A stretch of 64,000 bases of DNA. It comes from Nitrosopumilus oxyclinae (GTDB lineage Archaea > Thermoproteota > Nitrososphaeria > Nitrososphaerales > Nitrosopumilaceae). The DNA is taken from assembly GCF_013407165.1 (NCBI RefSeq), contig NZ_CP026994.1, positions 1,082,187 through 1,146,186 on the forward strand. The letters are read 5' to 3'. The stretch's first letter is position 1, and the number at the start of each line of letters is the position of its first letter. Position numbers and translations under genes: made by a program. This document shows positions 63,523-64,000 of the stretch, piece by piece. The notes beneath the pieces were generated by a model. The model ran no database searches and had not been told where the DNA came from. It saw only the letters and a list, made by a program, of their open reading frames with translations.

Positions 63523-64000
63523 TGCTGTAGTGTCAACTACGTTGACAGTTCTAGTTACTTGGGTTGCTACATTACCTGATGGGTCAACTGCATCATAAGT
63601 TACAACATACACACCAACTGTACTATCATCGACTACATCTCCGCCAACAATAGCAACAGGGGCAGTAGCAGGATCATTGTCAGTTACAGTTGCACCAAAT
63701 TCAGTGTAAGTGTCAACTCCAACTTCAATAGTAACAGGAGTTGCTCCATTAAGGGAAATAACGGGGTTTGTGGTATCAACTACGTTGACAGTTCTGGTTT
63801 CAACAGTTGTATTTGATGATGAATCAGTTACGGTATAAGTTACAAGATATGAACCAATTGCATCAACAAATGCTGAATCATCAATAGTGATAGAACTAGT
63901 TAGAATGCCATCTTCAACATCAGTTGCTGTTGCTCCAAGCTCAGTGTAACCTGAACCTAATTCAATTGTTTGTGGGTTTGGTGGATTTAGTATGATTATT
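59755..64000 (-). CDS. Giant surface protein, N-terminal-side segment (enters from right edge)
   Basis: The frame is open from the right edge to 59755. Beyond the 468-bp array (right of 63522) it holds more divergent DUF5011/HYR modules: IELGSGYTELGATATDVEDG and IEVGVDTYTEFGATVTDNDP, each followed by RTVNVVDTT. Then eight 468-bp units before the first frameshift near 59805. The signal peptide is outside the window. With all frames rejoined, the window encodes about 3,450 residues of one protein, with the start still to come. Confidence 0.85.
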   Translation of the reverse strand, partial: IIILNPPNPQTIELGSGYTELGATATDVEDGILTSSITIDDSAFVDAIGSYLVTYTVTDSSSNTTVETRTVNVVDTTNPVISLNGATPVTIEVGVDTYTEFGATVTDNDPATAPVAIVGGDVVDDSTVGVYVVTYDAVDPSGNVATQVTRTVNVVDTTAPTITVTPDTITLEAGSPSPDLLDGVTTDDGSTVTTTGSVDTSTPGTYVITYNSVDAQGNAAAPVTRTYIIQDTTDPVLTVPADVTLEFPADTTPANTGFATATDNALPAPTVTFSDVSVPGTGNIIEVITRTWTATDATGNSVSADQTITVQDTVGPTITVTPDTITLEAGSPSPDLLDGVTTDDGSTVTTTGSVDTSTPGTYVITYNSVDAQGNAAAPVTRTYIIQDTTDPVLTVPADVTLEFPADTTPANTGFATATDNALPAPTVTFSDVSVPGTGNIIEVITRTWTATDATGNSVSADQTITVQDTVGPTITVTPDTITLEAGSPSPDLLDGVTTDDGSTVTTTGSVDTSTPGTYVITYNSVDAQGNAAAPVTRTYIIQDTTDPVLTVPADVTLEFPADTTPANTGFATATDNALPAPTVTFSDVSVPGTGNIIEVITRTWTATDATGNSVSADQTITVQDTVGPTITVTPDTITLEAGSPSPDLLDGVTTDDGSTVTTTGSVDTSTPGTYVITYNSVDAQGNAAAPVTRTYIIQDTTDPVLTVPADVTLEFPADTTPANTGFATATDNALPAPTVTFSDVSVPGTGNIIEVITRTWTATDATGNSVSADQTITVQDTVGPTITVTPDTITLEAGSPSPDLLDGVTTDDGSTVTTTGSVDTSTPGTYVITYNSVDAQGNAAAPVTRTYIIQDTTDPVLTVPADVTLEFPADTTPANTGFATATDNALPAPTVTFSDVSVPGTGNIIEVITRTWTATDATGNSVSADQTITVQDTVGPTITVTPDTITLEAGSPSPDLLDGVTTDDGSTVTTTGSVDTSTPGTYVITYNSVDAQGNAAAPVTRTYIIQDTTDPVLTVPADVTLEFPADTTPANTGFATATDNALPAPTVTFSDVSVPGTGNIIEVITRTWTATDATGNSVSADQTITVQDTVGPTITVTPDTITLEAGSPSPDLLDGVTTDDGSTVTTTGSVDTSTPGTYVITYNSVDAQGNAAAPVTRTYIIQDTTDPVLTVPADVTLEFPADTTPANTGFATATDNALPAPTVTFSDVSVPGTGNIIEVITRTWTATDATGNSVSADQTITVQDTVGPTITVTPDTITLEAGSPSPDLLDGVTTDDGSTVTTTGSVDTSTPGTYVITYNSVDAQGNAAAPVTRTYIIQDTTDPVLTVPADVTLEFPADTTPANTGFATATDNALPAPTVTFSDVSVPGTGNIIEVITRTWTATDATGNSVSADQNYHSTRYCRTNHHSYT

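Noticed and set aside
57309..63598. Repeated 131-codon rightward frames and 61-codon leftward frames across the 468-bp array
   Set aside because: They recur once per unit, lack start signals, and are shadows of the Ig-like coding frame. Their openness follows from the Thr/Val-rich repeat, not selection.

Overview
The window looks like a stretch of chromosome from an ammonia-oxidising archaeon of the Nitrosopumilus/Nitrosarchaeum type (Nitrososphaeria, formerly Thaumarchaeota). This is inference. The DNA is AT-rich and densely packed. It carries archaeal TBP and TFB, ribosomal protein L40e, pyruvoyl arginine decarboxylase, TruD, Pth2 and an archaeal/eukaryotic-type IleRS, side by side with bacterial-type UvrA/UvrB, FolD and PurN/PurD. 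Many tiny zinc-ribbon and charged proteins lie between them. I see no rRNA, CRISPR array, transposase or prophage.

Layout. 1-2.6 kb: uvrB-uvrA repair operon (uvrA runs off the left edge). 2.7-10 kb: small charged proteins, an FMN split-barrel protein, an LLM (F420-type) oxidoreductase, an iron-type alcohol dehydrogenase with an altered metal site, glycerate kinase and an MBL-fold nuclease. 9.7-13.7 kb: one-carbon and purine genes (purN, folD, 5-formyl-THF cyclo-ligase, purD). 13.8-20.3 kb: ileS, a Dps-like ferritin, sucCD and rpl40e. At 20.7 kb is a tRNA-Val(CAC) gene interrupted by a 21-nt intron in its variable loop. 21.8-24.1 kb: two co-oriented clusters of micro-genes (24-58 codons), one containing a TrmB-family regulator. 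24.1-30 kb: exported and membrane proteins, including one with an 11-residue Lys/Glu repeat. 30-35.8 kb: NADPH-FMN reductase, pyrophosphatase, UBP zinc finger, TBP, TFB and PepF. 35.8-53.6 kb: membrane proteins, PdaD, tRNA-Thr(TGT), a DsbA-like protein, a DEAD helicase, stand-alone RAM domains, a DUF255 thioredoxin-like protein, an MDR alcohol dehydrogenase, TruD, a Vgb-like propeller and Pth2. 53.6-64 kb: a giant leftward surface-protein gene that enters from the right edge. It contains 14 tandem 468-bp units and two low-complexity tails, and is broken by three single-base insertions.

The strongest candidate for an undescribed system is the micro-gene region at 21.8-24.1 kb. Eleven leftward ORFs, only one of them longer than 58 codons, are joined by stop/start overlaps (TAATG, ATGA, TTGA), and most have GGAG eight bases before the start. 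Five of the micro-proteins share a helical motif of the form L-x-x-M-T-N-x-V-x-M-K-I-K. One micro-gene is duplicated in tandem with a 71-bp period. The two clusters have promoters matching at 37 of 40 positions, each with a CGAACC half-site at the same distance. I read this as a TrmB-controlled micro-protein regulon of unknown function.

Four places need a single-base deletion to restore a natural reading frame (about 8467, 54260, 59301 and 59805). All four are apparent insertions, which suggests consensus errors in the assembly, although real phase variation in the surface gene is possible.
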